Below are positions 1-9,866 of a stretch of DNA of 64,000 bases, piece after piece. Positions within the stretch are counted from its first letter, which is position 1. Each line of letters starts with the position of its first letter. The translations under genes and the position numbers were made by a program. Source of the DNA: Lentzea albida (GTDB lineage Bacteria > Actinomycetota > Actinomycetes > Mycobacteriales > Pseudonocardiaceae). The stretch covers positions 62,001-126,000 of the forward strand of contig NZ_FOFV01000003.1 in assembly GCF_900111005.1 (NCBI RefSeq), read 5' to 3'. Under the pieces are notes generated by a model, which saw nothing but the letters and a program-made list of their open reading frames with translations, was not told where the DNA came from and searched no databases.

Positions 1-45
1 AACCTGGCGAGGCGTCCGGTTGGGAGCCTCGAGGACGGCACTCAT
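1..45 (-). CDS. N-terminus of a divergent gene, probably protoheme IX farnesyltransferase (partial)
   Basis: An ATG at 45-43 on the minus strand opens a frame that runs off the window edge after 15 codons (MSAVLEAPNRTPRQV). An AGGAGC ribosome binding site lies nine bases upstream (55-60), which makes this a convincing start. Only the N-terminal tail is visible, so the sequence itself shows no function. In many actinobacteria the gene divergent from tkt is ctaB, heme O synthase; that identity rests on synteny alone. Confidence 0.45.
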   Translation of the reverse strand, partial: MSAVLEAPNRTPRQV

Positions 46-193
46 CGCGTGAACGCTCCTCGTGTTGCAAGTGGTGGGAAATCCAGCGACTGATGGTAAC
101 CGCGCGAAGAATTCACAGCCCGTTCGGGTGCTGGTGTGCCCCGCCACACATGTGCCTGGGAGCTTTGGGAGCACCTTCCGAATCTTCCAGGAC

Positions 194-268
194 TAGGCTG
201 GCCGGAGGACGTGGGAGAGATGCGGGTGAGGCTCTTCGGGATCGATTCCGAAGACGCTTCGCACCCGC
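194..268 (+). promoter_or_regulatory. Candidate -10 element and structured leader of the tkt operon
   Basis: TAGGCT at 194-199 fits the actinobacterial -10 pattern TAnnnT, but no good -35 is seen at normal spacing. Between it and the tkt start lies a possible stem-loop: GCGGGTG (222-228) pairs with CACCCGC (262-268), and inside it TCTTCGG (233-239) pairs with CCGAAGA (248-254). Both stems are perfect over seven pairs. The leader could affect expression of the whole operon; this is inference. Confidence 0.3.
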
Positions 269-298
269 CCTAGCGACAAAGTTTGGAGCTGTAAGTCC

Positions 299-2389
299 GT
301 GACCGTCACCGACGACATCAGCCGGCTCACCAAGGCCGATCTGCCCGACGACTGGACCGAGCTCGACAAGCGCGCCGTCGACACCGCGCGCGTGCTCGCG
401 GCGGACGCCGTGCAGAACGTCGGCAACGGGCATCCCGGCACGGCGATGAGCCTCGCCCCGCTCGCGTACACGCTGTTCCAGCGCGTGCTGCGGCACGACC
501 CGGCGGACCCGGACTGGATCGGCCGCGACCGGTTCGTGCTCTCCGCGGGCCACTCCAGCCTGACGCTGTACATCCAGCTGTTCCTGTCGGGCTACGGCCT
601 CGAGGTCGACGACCTCAAGACGCTGCGCAAGTGGGGCTCGAAGACCCCCGGCCACCCCGAGCACGGCCACACGAAGGGCGTCGAGATCACGACCGGCCCG
701 CTGGGCTCCGGTCTCGCCTCCGCCGTCGGCATGGCCATGGCCGCCCGCCGCGAGCGCGGCCTGTTCGACCCGTCGGCCGCGCCGGGCGAGAGCCCGTTCG
801 ACCACCACATCTACGTGATCGCCTCCGACGGTGACATCGAGGAGGGCGTCACCTCCGAGGCCTCGTCGCTCGCGGGCACGCAGCAGCTGGGCAACCTGGT
901 CGTCTTCTACGACGACAACAAGATCTCCATCGAGGACGACACGACGATCGCGCTGTCCGAGGACACCGCGGCGCGCTACGAGGCCTACGGCTGGCACGTC
1001 CAGGTCGTCGAGTCCGGCGAGAACGTCAAGGGCATCCTCGAGGCCGTCGAGAAGGCCAAGGCCGTCACCGACAAGCCGTCGTTCATCCTGCTGCGCACCA
1101 TCATCGGCTTCCCCGCGCCGAACAAGCAGAACACCGGCGCCGCGCACGGTGCCGCGCTGGGCGTCGACGAGGTCAAGGCCACCAAGGAGATCCTCGGCTT
1201 CGACCCCGAGCAGACGTTCGAGGTCGCCGACGAGGTCCTGGCGCACGCCCGCGAGGTCGTCAAGCGCGGCGAGCACGCCAAGGCCGAGTGGCAGAAGTCG
1301 TTCGACGCGTGGGCCTCGGCCAACGCCGAGAACAAGGCGCTGCTGGACCGCCTGGTCGCGCGCGAGCTGCCGCAGGGCTGGGACGCCGACCTCCCCGTCT
1401 ACGAGGTGGGCGGCAAGGAGGTCCCGACCCGCAAGGCCTCGGGTGAGGTCATCAACGCCCTGGCGAAGCACCTGCCGGAGCTGTGGGGCGGTTCGGCCGA
1501 CCTGGCCGAGTCGAACCTGACCACCATCAAGGGCGCCAAGTCGTTCGGTCCGGCGGAGATCTCCACGGGCATGTGGAGCGCCGACCCGTACGGCCGCGTG
1601 CTGCACTTCGGTGTCCGCGAGAACGCCATGGGCATGATCCTCAACGGCATCGCGCTGCACGGCCCGACCCGTCCGTTCGGTGGCACGTTCCTCGTGTTCT
1701 CCGACTACATGCGTCCCGCCGTGCGCCTGGCCGCGATCATGCAGGCGGCCGTCACGTACGTGTGGACGCACGACTCCATCGGTCTCGGTGAGGACGGCCC
1801 GACGCACCAGCCGATCGAGCACCTCGCCGCCCTGCGCGCGATCCCGGACTTCGCCGTGGTCCGCCCCGGTGACGCCAACGAGACCGCGTTCGCGTGGAAG
1901 GCCGTCATCGAGCAGCTCGGCCCGGTGGGCCTCGCGCTCTCCCGCCAGAACCTGCCGATCCTGGAGGGCACGAACGCCGAGGGCGTCAAGCGCGGTGGCT
2001 ACGTGCTCTTCGGTGACGACAACCCCGAGGTTGTGATCATCGGCACGGGCTCCGAGCTGCAGATGGCGGCCGAGGCCGGAAAGGTTCTGCAGGGCGAGGG
2101 CGTTGCAGTGCGTGTGGTGTCGATGCCTTCCCTCGACTGGTTCGAGAAGCAGGACGCGGAGTACCGCGAGTCGGTCATCCCGTCCTCGGTGAAGGCGCGC
2201 GTCGCGGTCGAGGCCGGTATCGCGCAGCCGTGGTACCGCCACGTCGGCGACGCCGGCGAGATCGTGTCGATCGAGCACTTCGGTGCCTCGGCCGACTACC
2301 AGGTCCTGTTCAAGGAGTTCGGCTTCACGACGGAGAACGTCGTCGCCGCCGCCCGCCGTTCCCTTGACAACGTGAGGGGTAAGAAGTGA
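299..2389 (+). CDS. tkt: Transketolase
   Basis: Cytoplasmic thiamine-diphosphate enzyme of 696 residues, full length for the family. It moves two-carbon ketol units between sugar phosphates in the non-oxidative pentose phosphate pathway. The N-terminal domain has the expected GHPG and GPLGSG motifs and the cofactor segment [11 protein letters not shown]; the C-terminal part carries the [15 protein letters not shown] pyrimidine-domain motif. The GTG start has a GGAG ten bases upstream (284-287). It is the first gene of a six-gene operon and its stop overlaps the start of tal (GTGA), which implies translational coupling. Confidence 0.97.
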   Translation: MTVTDDISRLTKADLPDDWTELDKRAVDTARVLAADAVQNVGNGHPGTAMSLAPLAYTLFQRVLRHDPADPDWIGRDRFVLSAGHSSLTLYIQLFLSGYGLEVDDLKTLRKWGSKTPGHPEHGHTKGVEITTGPLGSGLASAVGMAMAARRERGLFDPSAAPGESPFDHHIYVIASDGDIEEGVTSEASSLAGTQQLGNLVVFYDDNKISIEDDTTIALSEDTAARYEAYGWHVQVVESGENVKGILEAVEKAKAVTDKPSFILLRTIIGFPAPNKQNTGAAHGAALGVDEVKATKEILGFDPEQTFEVADEVLAHAREVVKRGEHAKAEWQKSFDAWASANAENKALLDRLVARELPQGWDADLPVYEVGGKEVPTRKASGEVINALAKHLPELWGGSADLAESNLTTIKGAKSFGPAEISTGMWSADPYGRVLHFGVRENAMGMILNGIALHGPTRPFGGTFLVFSDYMRPAVRLAAIMQAAVTYVWTHDSIGLGEDGPTHQPIEHLAALRAIPDFAVVRPGDANETAFAWKAVIEQLGPVGLALSRQNLPILEGTNAEGVKRGGYVLFGDDNPEVVIIGTGSELQMAAEAGKVLQGEGVAVRVVSMPSLDWFEKQDAEYRESVIPSSVKARVAVEAGIAQPWYRHVGDAGEIVSIEHFGASADYQVLFKEFGFTTENVVAAARRSLDNVRGKK

Positions 2390-3498
2390 GCAAGCCGAAT
2401 CTCGACGCCCTGTCCGGCGCCGGAGTCTCCATCTGGCTCGACGACCTGTCCCGTGAACGGCTCACCAGCGGCAACCTGGACGAGCTGATCCGCGACTGGA
2501 ACGTCGTCGGCGTGACGACGAACCCGACGATCTTCGCGGGCGCCCTGTCGAAGGGCGAGTCCTACGACGAGCAGGTGCGCGAGCTGTCGGCCCGCGGTGC
2601 CGACGTCGAGGCGACCATCCGCGAGGTCACGACGACGGACGTGCGCAACGCGTGCGACAAGTTCCGCGACATCTACAACTCCACCAACGGCGTGGACGGC
2701 CGCGTCTCCATCGAGGTCGACCCGCGCCTCGCGTTCGAGACGGACAAGACCGTCGCCGAGGCGCAGGACCTGTGGAAGACCGTGGACCGGCCGAACCTGC
2801 TGGTGAAGATCCCGGCCACCGAGGCGGGCATCCCGGCCATCACGAAGGTGATCGGCGAGGGCATCTCCGTCAACGTGACGCTGATCTTCTCGGTCGAGCG
2901 CTACGAGAAGGTCATGGAGGCCTACGTCGCGGGCCTCGAGCAGGCCAAGGCGAACGGCCACGACCTGCGTTCGATCCACTCGGTCGCGTCGTTCTTCGTG
3001 TCCCGCGTGGACACCGAGGTCGACAAGCGCCTCGACAAGATCGGCACCGACGAGGCGACCGCGCTCAAGGGCAAGGCCGCTCTCGCCAACGCGTGGATCG
3101 CCTACGGAGCGTTCGAGAAGACGTTCCAGGGTGAGCGCTGGGAGGCCCTCAAGGCGGACGGCGCCAACGCGCAGCGCCCGCTGTGGGCCTCGACCGGCGT
3201 GAAGGACCCGAGCTACTCCCCCACGCTCTACGTCGACCAGCTCGTCGTGGACGGCGTCGTGAACACGATGCCGGAGAAGACGCTGCAGGCCGTCGCCGAG
3301 GCGGGCAAGATCACGGGTGACACGGTCACCGGTCGTGCCGCAGAGGGCCAGGAAGTGTTCGACAAGCTCGCCGCCGTGGGAATCGACCTCCAGGACGTGT
3401 TCGTCGCGCTGGAGACCGAGGGCGTCGAGAAGTTCGAGAAGTCCTGGGAAGAGTTGCTCGAGACGGTGAAGAACCAACTGGCTCAACTGAAGGGCTGA
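2386..3498 (+). CDS. tal: Transaldolase
   Basis: 370-residue transaldolase of the long actinobacterial type. It transfers a dihydroxyacetone unit from sedoheptulose 7-phosphate to glyceraldehyde 3-phosphate through a Schiff base. Visible motifs are GVTTNPTIF near residues 44-52 and the catalytic-lysine strand LLVKIPAT, followed by [11 protein letters not shown]. The GTG start overlaps the tkt stop by four bases, and pgi begins seven bases after its stop, so the three genes are almost certainly on one transcript. Confidence 0.96.
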   Translation: MSKPNLDALSGAGVSIWLDDLSRERLTSGNLDELIRDWNVVGVTTNPTIFAGALSKGESYDEQVRELSARGADVEATIREVTTTDVRNACDKFRDIYNSTNGVDGRVSIEVDPRLAFETDKTVAEAQDLWKTVDRPNLLVKIPATEAGIPAITKVIGEGISVNVTLIFSVERYEKVMEAYVAGLEQAKANGHDLRSIHSVASFFVSRVDTEVDKRLDKIGTDEATALKGKAALANAWIAYGAFEKTFQGERWEALKADGANAQRPLWASTGVKDPSYSPTLYVDQLVVDGVVNTMPEKTLQAVAEAGKITGDTVTGRAAEGQEVFDKLAAVGIDLQDVFVALETEGVEKFEKSWEELLETVKNQLAQLKG

Positions 3499-3505
3499 TC
3501 ACGAA

Positions 3506-5110
3506 GTGACCTCCGTCGAAATCGTGAGGTCACCGAACGCCGACCAGGTCAGCACGATCGCTGCTGACCTGGTCGCGGATTCGGTGCCGAGCAAGCTGAC
3601 CGCGCAGGACCCGACCCTGTGGGGGCCGGAAGCCGAGTCCGAGGCGAGCATCCGCCTCTCGTGGACGACGTTGCACGAGACGTCCCGAGCACTGCTCCCG
3701 GATCTCGTGGCACTGCGCTCCGAACTGCACGCCGAGGGCGTCGACCGCGTCGTCCTCGCTGGAATGGGTGGCTCGTCGCTGGCCCCCGAGGTGATCACGC
3801 GGACCGCGGGCGTGCCGCTGGTCGTGCTGGACACCACCGATCCCGCCCAGGTGGCCGACGCTCTCGCCGGTGACCTCGAGCGCACGGTGATCGTGGTGTC
3901 GTCCAAGTCCGGTGGGACCGTCGAGACCGACAGCCACCGCCGGATCTTCGAGAAGGCCTTCACCGACGCGGGCATCGACGCCGCGTCGCGCATCGTGGTC
4001 GTCACCGACCCCGGCTCGCCGCTGCAGAAGGCGTCCGAGGAGGCGGGCTACCGCAAGGTGTTCCTGGCCGACCCGAACGTCGGCGGCCGCTACTCGGCGC
4101 TGACGGCGTTCGGCCTGGTGCCGTCCTACCTCGCCGGCGCGAACGTCGAGGAGCTGCTCGACGACGCGGCCGAGGTCGCGAAGCTGGTGTCGCAGGACTC
4201 CCCCGAGAACCCCGCCGTGGTGCTGGCGGCGATCTTCGGCGCCGCGCACGCGCACGGTGCCGAGAAGATCGTCTTCGCCGACACCGGCTCGGGCATCAAG
4301 GGCTTCGGCGACTGGGCCGAGCAGCTCATCGCCGAGTCGACGGGCAAGAACGGCACCGGCCTGCTGCCGGTCGTCGTCGAGGGCCCCGGCGCTCCCGGCT
4401 TCGTGGACGCGCGCTCGGACGCCACGACCGTCGCGATCGGACCGGCCACCGGTTCCGCGAACGTCGCGGTCGAGGGCAAGCTCGGCGCGCAGTTCCTGCT
4501 GTGGGAGTACGCCACCGCGCTCGTCGGCCGGGTGCTCGGGATCAACCCGTTCGACCAGCCCGACGTCGAGGCCGCGAAGAAGGCCGCTCGAGCGCTGCTC
4601 GACGCGCCGATCGCCTCGGCCACGCAACCGTCCTTCGTGGACGGTCCGGTGCAGGGCCACGGCACGGACTGGGCGCCGCGCGAGGTGCACACCGTCGCCG
4701 AGGCGCTGGCGGCGATCGTCGAAGTGGCGCCCGAGCACGGCTACATCTCGGTTCAGGCGTACCTGGACAGGATCGACGACGCGTCGTTCGAGCTGCTCCG
4801 CGCGGAGATCGCGAAGAAGACGCACCTGCAGACCACGTTCGGCTGGGGTCCGCGCTTCCTGCACTCGACCGGCCAGTACCACAAGGGCGGTCACCAGAAC
4901 GGCGTGTTCATCCAGATCACCGGCGAGTCCGGCGACGACCTGGAGGTGCCCGGCCGTCCCTACACGCTGGCGCAGCTGCAGCTCGCGCAGGCGCTCGGCG
5001 ACGGTCAGGTGCTGGCCGAACACGGTCGCCCGGTGCTGCGCCTCCACCTGGAGGACCGCATCGCCGGACTGGCCCAGCTCGTCGAGGCAGTCCAGGAGGA
5101 CGGCTCGTGA
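3506..5110 (+). CDS. pgi: Glucose-6-phosphate isomerase
   Basis: 534-residue phosphoglucose isomerase interconverting glucose 6-phosphate and fructose 6-phosphate. The two SIS-type sugar-phosphate binding segments are recognisable: GMGGSSLAPEV with SKSGGTVET in the first half, and GRPYTLAQLQLAQALGD near the C-terminus. TGQYHKGG with GVFIQIT belongs to the active-site region. The GTG start is seven bases after tal, and the stop overlaps the zwf start. Placing pgi between tal and zwf lets one operon feed fructose 6-phosphate made by tal/tkt straight back into the oxidative branch. Confidence 0.94.
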   Translation: MTSVEIVRSPNADQVSTIAADLVADSVPSKLTAQDPTLWGPEAESEASIRLSWTTLHETSRALLPDLVALRSELHAEGVDRVVLAGMGGSSLAPEVITRTAGVPLVVLDTTDPAQVADALAGDLERTVIVVSSKSGGTVETDSHRRIFEKAFTDAGIDAASRIVVVTDPGSPLQKASEEAGYRKVFLADPNVGGRYSALTAFGLVPSYLAGANVEELLDDAAEVAKLVSQDSPENPAVVLAAIFGAAHAHGAEKIVFADTGSGIKGFGDWAEQLIAESTGKNGTGLLPVVVEGPGAPGFVDARSDATTVAIGPATGSANVAVEGKLGAQFLLWEYATALVGRVLGINPFDQPDVEAAKKAARALLDAPIASATQPSFVDGPVQGHGTDWAPREVHTVAEALAAIVEVAPEHGYISVQAYLDRIDDASFELLRAEIAKKTHLQTTFGWGPRFLHSTGQYHKGGHQNGVFIQITGESGDDLEVPGRPYTLAQLQLAQALGDGQVLAEHGRPVLRLHLEDRIAGLAQLVEAVQEDGS

Positions 5111-6648
5111 CCACTTCCGCCCAGTGGAACAACCCGCTGCGGGACGCGCGCGACAAGCGCATGCCCCGCATCGCGGGCCCGAGCGCGCTGGTCATCTTCG
5201 GTGTCACCGGTGACCTCTCGCGCAAGAAGCTCATGCCGGCGATCTACGACCTCGCGAACCGGGGTCTGCTGCCGCCGGGTTTCGGTCTCGTCGGGTTCGC
5301 CCGGCGTGACTGGGCCGACCAGGACTTCATGAAGGTCGTGCACGACGCCGTCAAGGAGCACGCGCGCACGCCGTTCAACGAGGCCGTGTGGGCGCAGCTC
5401 GCCGAAGGCATCCGGTTCGTGCAGGGCACCTTCGACGACGACCAGGCGTTCGACAACCTGGCCTCGTGCCTCGCCGCCCTCGACTCCGAGCGCGGCACGG
5501 GCGGCAACCACGCGTTCTACCTGTCGATCCCGCCGGGCGCGTTCCCGACGGTGGTCAACCAGCTCAAGCGCGCGGGCCTGGCGCAGGCGCAGGGCGACCA
5601 GTGGCGCCGCGTCGTCATCGAGAAGCCCTTCGGCCACGACCTGAAGTCCGCCAAGGAGCTCAACCGCACGGTCAACGAGGTCTTCCCCGAGGAGTCGGTG
5701 TTCCGCATCGACCACTACCTCGGCAAGGAGACCGTGCAGAACATCCTGGCGCTGCGGTTCGCGAACCAGCTGTACGAACCCATCTGGAACTCGAACTACG
5801 TCGACCACGTGCAGATCACCATGGCCGAGGACATCGGTCTCGGTGGCCGCGCCGGCTACTACGACGGCATCGGCGCGACGCGCGACGTCATCCAGAACCA
5901 CCTGCTGCAGCTGCTCGCGCTGATCGCGATGGAGGAGCCCGTCTCCTTCAAGCCGTCGGACCTGCGGGCGGAGAAGGTGAAGATCCTCTCGGCCACGCGT
6001 CCCGCGGAGCCGTTCGAGGAGACCACCGCGCGCGGTCAGTACACCGGTGGCTGGCAGGGCGGCCAGAAGGTCCCCGGTCTGCTCGAGGAGGGCGGTTTCT
6101 CGCCCGAGTCGAAGACCGAGACGTTCGGCGCGATCACCTGCGAGGTCAACACCCGCCGCTGGGCCGGGGTGCCGTTCTACCTGCGCACCGGCAAGCGCCT
6201 GGGCCGTCGCGTCACCGAGGTGGCCGTCGTGTTCAAGCGGGCGCCGCACCTGCCGTTCGACGACACCGCGACCGAGGAGCTCGGCCAGAACGCGCTCGTC
6301 GTGCGCGTGCAGCCGGACGAGGGCGTGACGATCCGGTTCGGGTCGAAGGTGCCGGGCAACACGATGGAGGTCCGCGACGTCACGATGGACTTCGGCTACG
6401 GCCACTCGTTCACCGAGTCGTCGCCGGAGGCCTACGAGCGGCTGCTGCTCGACGTGCTGCTCGGTGAGCCGTCGCTGTTCCCGAAGAACGACGAGGTCGA
6501 GCTCTCCTGGGAGATCCTCGACCCGGTGCTCGAGTTCTGGGCGCGCAAGGACGAGCCCGCTCTGGAGAAGTACAAGGCCGGTACGTGGGGGCCGCCGTCG
6601 GCGGACGCGATGACGGCTCGGACCGGAAGGCACTGGAGGCGTCCGTGA
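5107..6648 (+). CDS. zwf: Glucose-6-phosphate 1-dehydrogenase
   Basis: 513-residue enzyme, normal length, which oxidises glucose 6-phosphate to 6-phosphogluconolactone with NADP. The N-terminal Rossmann fingerprint GVTGDLSRKKL and the substrate/catalytic motif RIDHYLGKE (around residue 200) are intact, as is EKPFGHDL. The GTG start overlaps the pgi stop (GTGA), and the stop overlaps opcA in the same way. A longer in-frame extension upstream lies wholly inside pgi and is discounted. Confidence 0.97.
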   Translation: MTTSAQWNNPLRDARDKRMPRIAGPSALVIFGVTGDLSRKKLMPAIYDLANRGLLPPGFGLVGFARRDWADQDFMKVVHDAVKEHARTPFNEAVWAQLAEGIRFVQGTFDDDQAFDNLASCLAALDSERGTGGNHAFYLSIPPGAFPTVVNQLKRAGLAQAQGDQWRRVVIEKPFGHDLKSAKELNRTVNEVFPEESVFRIDHYLGKETVQNILALRFANQLYEPIWNSNYVDHVQITMAEDIGLGGRAGYYDGIGATRDVIQNHLLQLLALIAMEEPVSFKPSDLRAEKVKILSATRPAEPFEETTARGQYTGGWQGGQKVPGLLEEGGFSPESKTETFGAITCEVNTRRWAGVPFYLRTGKRLGRRVTEVAVVFKRAPHLPFDDTATEELGQNALVVRVQPDEGVTIRFGSKVPGNTMEVRDVTMDFGYGHSFTESSPEAYERLLLDVLLGEPSLFPKNDEVELSWEILDPVLEFWARKDEPALEKYKAGTWGPPSADAMTARTGRHWRRP

Positions 6649-7664
6649 TCATCGACCTGCCCTCGACCACCACCTCCCAGATCAACTCGCGGCTGGTCCG
6701 GCTGCGCGACGAAGGCGGTGCGACGACCCTCGGGCGCGTGCTGACCCTCGTGATCGTGACCGAGGACGGCCAGCGCACCGACGCCGCGATCGACGCGGCC
6801 AACGACGCCTCGCGCGAGCACCCGTGTCGCGTGATCGTCGTGGCCCGCGGTGCCCGTCAGGCGGCTCCCCGCCTGGACGCGCAGATCCGCGTCGGTGGTG
6901 ACGCCGGAGCTTCGGAGGTCGTCGTCCTGCGCCTGTACGGCGAACTGGCCAAGGAAGGCGCCTCGTGCGTCATGCCGCTGCTGCTGCCGGACACCCCGGT
7001 CGTGGCGTGGTGGCCGTTCGACGCGCCGGTGTCGCCGTCGAAGGACCCGATCGGTCAGCTCGCGCAGCGCCGCATCACCGACGCCGCGGCCGAGAAGAAC
7101 CCGATCAAGGCCCTGGAGACCCGGCGTGCGCACTACGCGCCGGGCGACACGGACCTGGCGTGGACACGGCTGACGTTGTGGCGCGCCATGCTCGCCTCCT
7201 CGCTGGACCTGCCCCCGTACGAGAAGGTCCAGGAGGCGGAGGTGACCGGTGAGTCCGACTCGCCGTCCACCGACCTGCTCGCCGCGTGGCTGTCGGACCG
7301 GCTGAAGGTGCCGGCGAAGCGCTTCAAGGCGACGTCGGGTGAAGGCATCGTGGAGGTGCGGCTCGTCCGCGCGTCCGGCGACGTCGACCTGCACCGCCCG
7401 GACGGCAAGGTCGGCACGCTGTCGCAGCCCGGCCAGCCCGAGCGGCGGGTGGCGCTGCAACGCCGTTCGGTGCGCGACTGCCTCGCCGAGGAGCTGCGCC
7501 GCCTCGACCCCGACGAGGTCTACGCGGCGGCGCTGAAGTCGCTGTCGAAGGTCTCCAAGGGCCGGGCGCACGCCCCGAAGGCCGACGAGCCGGCCGCGGA
7601 GGCACCGCAGAACGGTGAAGCCGCTCCGGTGGCGAAGAAGTCCAAGGCGAAGGCGAGTTCGTGA
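6645..7664 (+). CDS. opcA: Glucose-6-phosphate dehydrogenase assembly protein OpcA
   Basis: 339-residue OpcA, which in actinobacteria and cyanobacteria activates or assembles Zwf. It starts IIDLPSTTTSQINSRLVRLR, the usual N-terminus of the family, and has the central PLLLPDTPVVAWWP segment. The last 35 residues are a low-complexity Lys/Ala/Glu tail (APKADEPAAEAPQ...KKSKAKASS) that is probably disordered. The GTG start overlaps the zwf stop and the stop overlaps the pgl start, matching the fixed zwf-opcA-pgl order. Confidence 0.95.
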   Translation: MIIDLPSTTTSQINSRLVRLRDEGGATTLGRVLTLVIVTEDGQRTDAAIDAANDASREHPCRVIVVARGARQAAPRLDAQIRVGGDAGASEVVVLRLYGELAKEGASCVMPLLLPDTPVVAWWPFDAPVSPSKDPIGQLAQRRITDAAAEKNPIKALETRRAHYAPGDTDLAWTRLTLWRAMLASSLDLPPYEKVQEAEVTGESDSPSTDLLAAWLSDRLKVPAKRFKATSGEGIVEVRLVRASGDVDLHRPDGKVGTLSQPGQPERRVALQRRSVRDCLAEELRRLDPDEVYAAALKSLSKVSKGRAHAPKADEPAAEAPQNGEAAPVAKKSKAKASS

Positions 7665-8422
7665 GCGATCCGCAAGTGGTGGTGCACCGCGACGGCGACC
7701 TGCTGGCCGCCGCCGCGGCGGCCCGTCTGGTCACCCGCATCGTCGACGCGCAGGCCGCTCGCGGCGTCGCGTCGGTCGTGCTGACCGGTGGCCGCACCGG
7801 CACCGCAGTCCTGGAGCACGTGAACCGCAGTGCCGCGCGGGACGCCGTGGACTGGTCGCGCGTCGACCTGTTCTGGGGCGACGAGCGCTTCCTGCCGTCG
7901 GGTCATCCCGACCGCAACGAGACGCAGGCCCGGGCCGCGCTGCTCGACCACGTGCCGCTGGACCCGTCGCGCGTGCACGTGATGGAGCCGTCGGACGGCG
8001 CGTTCGGCGACGACCCCGAGGCGGCCGCCGCGGCCTACGCCGAGGTGCTGGCCTCTCTCGCCGGCCCGGAGGGCGTTCCCGCGTTCGACGTCTGCATGCT
8101 GGGCGTCGGCGAGGAGGGGCACGTGGCGTCGGTGTTCCCGGATTCGCCTGCCGTGCACGAGAAGGAGCGCACGGTCGTGGCGGTGCGCGACTGCCCGAAG
8201 CCGCCTCCGACCCGTGTTTCGCTGACGTTGTCGTCGGTGCGGCACGCGCACGAGGTCTGGCTGATGACCACGGGCGAGGCCAAGGCCGGGGCAGTGGCCA
8301 CCGCCCTGTCCGGAGCGGACGAGGTGGAGCTGCCCGCGGCCGGCGCTCTCGGCCGGCACCGGACGTTGTGGTTGCTGGACACGGCGGCATCGGCGAAGGT
8401 CCCGGCGTCGTTCAGGGCCTGA
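7661..8422 (+). CDS. pgl: 6-phosphogluconolactonase
   Basis: 253-residue lactonase hydrolysing 6-phosphogluconolactone to 6-phosphogluconate. LTGGRTGTAVLE near residues 46-57, FWGDERFLP and GVGEEGHVASVFP are the three family signatures. It is the last gene of the tkt operon, coupled to opcA by a GTGA overlap and followed directly by a strong hairpin. No gnd follows in this window, so the next oxidative step must be encoded elsewhere. Confidence 0.95.
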   Translation: MSDPQVVVHRDGDLLAAAAAARLVTRIVDAQAARGVASVVLTGGRTGTAVLEHVNRSAARDAVDWSRVDLFWGDERFLPSGHPDRNETQARAALLDHVPLDPSRVHVMEPSDGAFGDDPEAAAAAYAEVLASLAGPEGVPAFDVCMLGVGEEGHVASVFPDSPAVHEKERTVVAVRDCPKPPPTRVSLTLSSVRHAHEVWLMTTGEAKAGAVATALSGADEVELPAAGALGRHRTLWLLDTAASAKVPASFRA

Positions 8423-8431
8423 GTTCCCGTC

Positions 8432-8459
8432 GGCCCCCAGGCTTCACGGCCTGGGGGCC
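8432..8459. terminator. Bidirectional terminator between pgl and the M48 peptidase gene
   Basis: GGCCCCCAG (8432-8440) pairs with CTGGGGGCC (8451-8459); the stem extends by GC/GGC pairs inside. It is followed by TTCTT on the plus strand. The hairpin also encodes the last residues of the convergent peptidase gene, so it serves both transcripts. Confidence 0.8.
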
Positions 8460-9325
8460 TTCTTGTCGTGCAGCCTGCTGATGCGCTGAGCGCACGACGG
8501 GTGCGAGGCCAGCATCCGCGCTCTGATCCCGGCCCTGGCCCGCCGCTCGTCGTGCCCCTGCCTCACCCACCGCTGCAACACCTCGAGCAGCATCGGCCCG
8601 TAGCCGAGCTCGGCCGAGATCCGGTCCGCGTAGAGCTCCGACCGCCGGCTCGACAACGCGAGCAGCGGCGCGATCACCGGCACCAGCAACACCCACGGAC
8701 TTGCCACGACCGCGACCGCCGCCAGCGCCACGACCAGCAGGACGCTCGCGACGTAGGCCGTCTTCGTGCCGATCTTCCGCCCTGCGAGGAAGATCCCGAG
8801 CCCGACGAGCAGCGTGAGCCGCACCGCCGCCCGCGCCGGCAGCTCGTACCACCAGCGCAGCAACGAGATCCGCGTGTGCCCGGCGAGGTGGTGCCCGACC
8901 TCGTGCGCCAGCACCGCCTCGAGATGTTTCGGTGGAAGCGCGAGCGCCGCCGTCGACACCGCGACGACGTGCCCGCCGACCGCCATCGCGTTGATCTCCT
9001 TGGAGTTCTCGATCCGCAGCCAGTACCGCTGCGGCGCCACCCCGGCCGCCCCGCACACCTCTTCGAGCAACGGCTCCAGCACGGCGCGTTCCTTGCTCGT
9101 CGGCCCGCGCAGGTTCAGGGCGAGAACGGCGATCGCCCGGTCCATCGCCGGCACGAACACGACCACGCCGGACACCAGCCACAGCACCGGGAACAGCCAC
9201 CACCGCTCCAGCGAGAAGGCCCTGCCGGCCAGGCCGACGATCAGCAGACTGCTCAGCACCGTCGGCACCCCGAGCAGCAACTCGAACACGGCGGACAGGT
9301 CGAAGCGTCGTCGGCGCACCGTCAT
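8444..9325 (-). CDS. M48-family membrane zinc metallopeptidase (HtpX-like)
   Basis: 293-residue protein with two hydrophobic segments near the N-terminus (about residues 11-60), the zinc-protease motif HEVGHH in the middle, more membrane segments and a C-terminal SELYADRISAEL that supplies the third ligand (Glu) typical of M48. This is a membrane-anchored protease of the HtpX/Ste24 type, often involved in membrane protein quality control. ATG at 9325 was chosen because the membrane segment follows at once; GTG at 9328 is equally possible. A longer frame reaches 9556 but would overlap the divergent acetyltransferase gene. Confidence 0.85.
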   Translation of the reverse strand: MTVRRRRFDLSAVFELLLGVPTVLSSLLIVGLAGRAFSLERWWLFPVLWLVSGVVVFVPAMDRAIAVLALNLRGPTSKERAVLEPLLEEVCGAAGVAPQRYWLRIENSKEINAMAVGGHVVAVSTAALALPPKHLEAVLAHEVGHHLAGHTRISLLRWWYELPARAAVRLTLLVGLGIFLAGRKIGTKTAYVASVLLVVALAAVAVVASPWVLLVPVIAPLLALSSRRSELYADRISAELGYGPMLLEVLQRWVRQGHDERRARAGIRARMLASHPSCAQRISRLHDKKAPRP

Positions 9326-9428
9326 CACCTCGACGGTCGAGCGTTCCAGCCGGTTCCCGTTTGTGTCCAGCCGATTCGCCCGTCCGCCCCAGCCGTGGTT
9401 GGGTGAGGGGTCAACCGAGGGGGTCGAG

Positions 9429-9860
9429 TTGCACATCCGAGAGGTGCTGGCCGACGACGCGCCGGCGATCCAGCAGATCAACCACGAGGCGCTGGGGTAC
9501 GACTTCCCGCTGCCGGACACGCGCGCCCAGCTGGAGCGCATCATCAAGGCGCCCAACGTGGTCCTGCTCGTGGCCGTCGACGAAGCGGAGGTGCTCGGGT
9601 ACGTCCAGCTCAGCGACTACGAGAACACCTACCACCGGCCGTTGAAGAACCTCATCACCCTGGCCACCTCACCGCGGCACCAGGGCCGGGGCGTCGGCAG
9701 GGCCCTGCTGGCCGCCGGCGAGGAGTGGGCCCGTGCCGACGGCGCCTGCGGGGTCCGGCTGGTGACGGGGGCGGACCGGGTGCGGGCCAGGAGGTTCTAC
9801 GCGGCCAACGGGTACGACGTCCGCAAGGAGCAGACGAACCTCATCAAGTGGTGGGACTGA
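9429..9860 (+). CDS. GNAT-family N-acetyltransferase
   Basis: 143-residue acetyltransferase with the acetyl-CoA binding signature RHQGRGVGRALL around residues 80-90 and a C-terminal ARRFYAANGYDVRKEQ typical of the fold. Substrate unknown. The start is taken as TTG at 9429, because it is preceded by GAGGGGG with five-base spacing (9417-9423) and the GNAT domain begins at once (HIREVLADD). It is divergent from the peptidase gene and ends six bases before the convergent LRV gene. Confidence 0.8.
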   Translation: MHIREVLADDAPAIQQINHEALGYDFPLPDTRAQLERIIKAPNVVLLVAVDEAEVLGYVQLSDYENTYHRPLKNLITLATSPRHQGRGVGRALLAAGEEWARADGACGVRLVTGADRVRARRFYAANGYDVRKEQTNLIKWWD

Positions 9861-9866
9861 CGGACC

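Noticed and set aside
113-2278. 721-codon open frame on the minus strand over tkt
   Set aside because: Shadow of tkt in high-GC DNA; Arg/Gly/Val/His-rich composition, no ribosome site and no domain, while tkt on the other strand is unmistakable.
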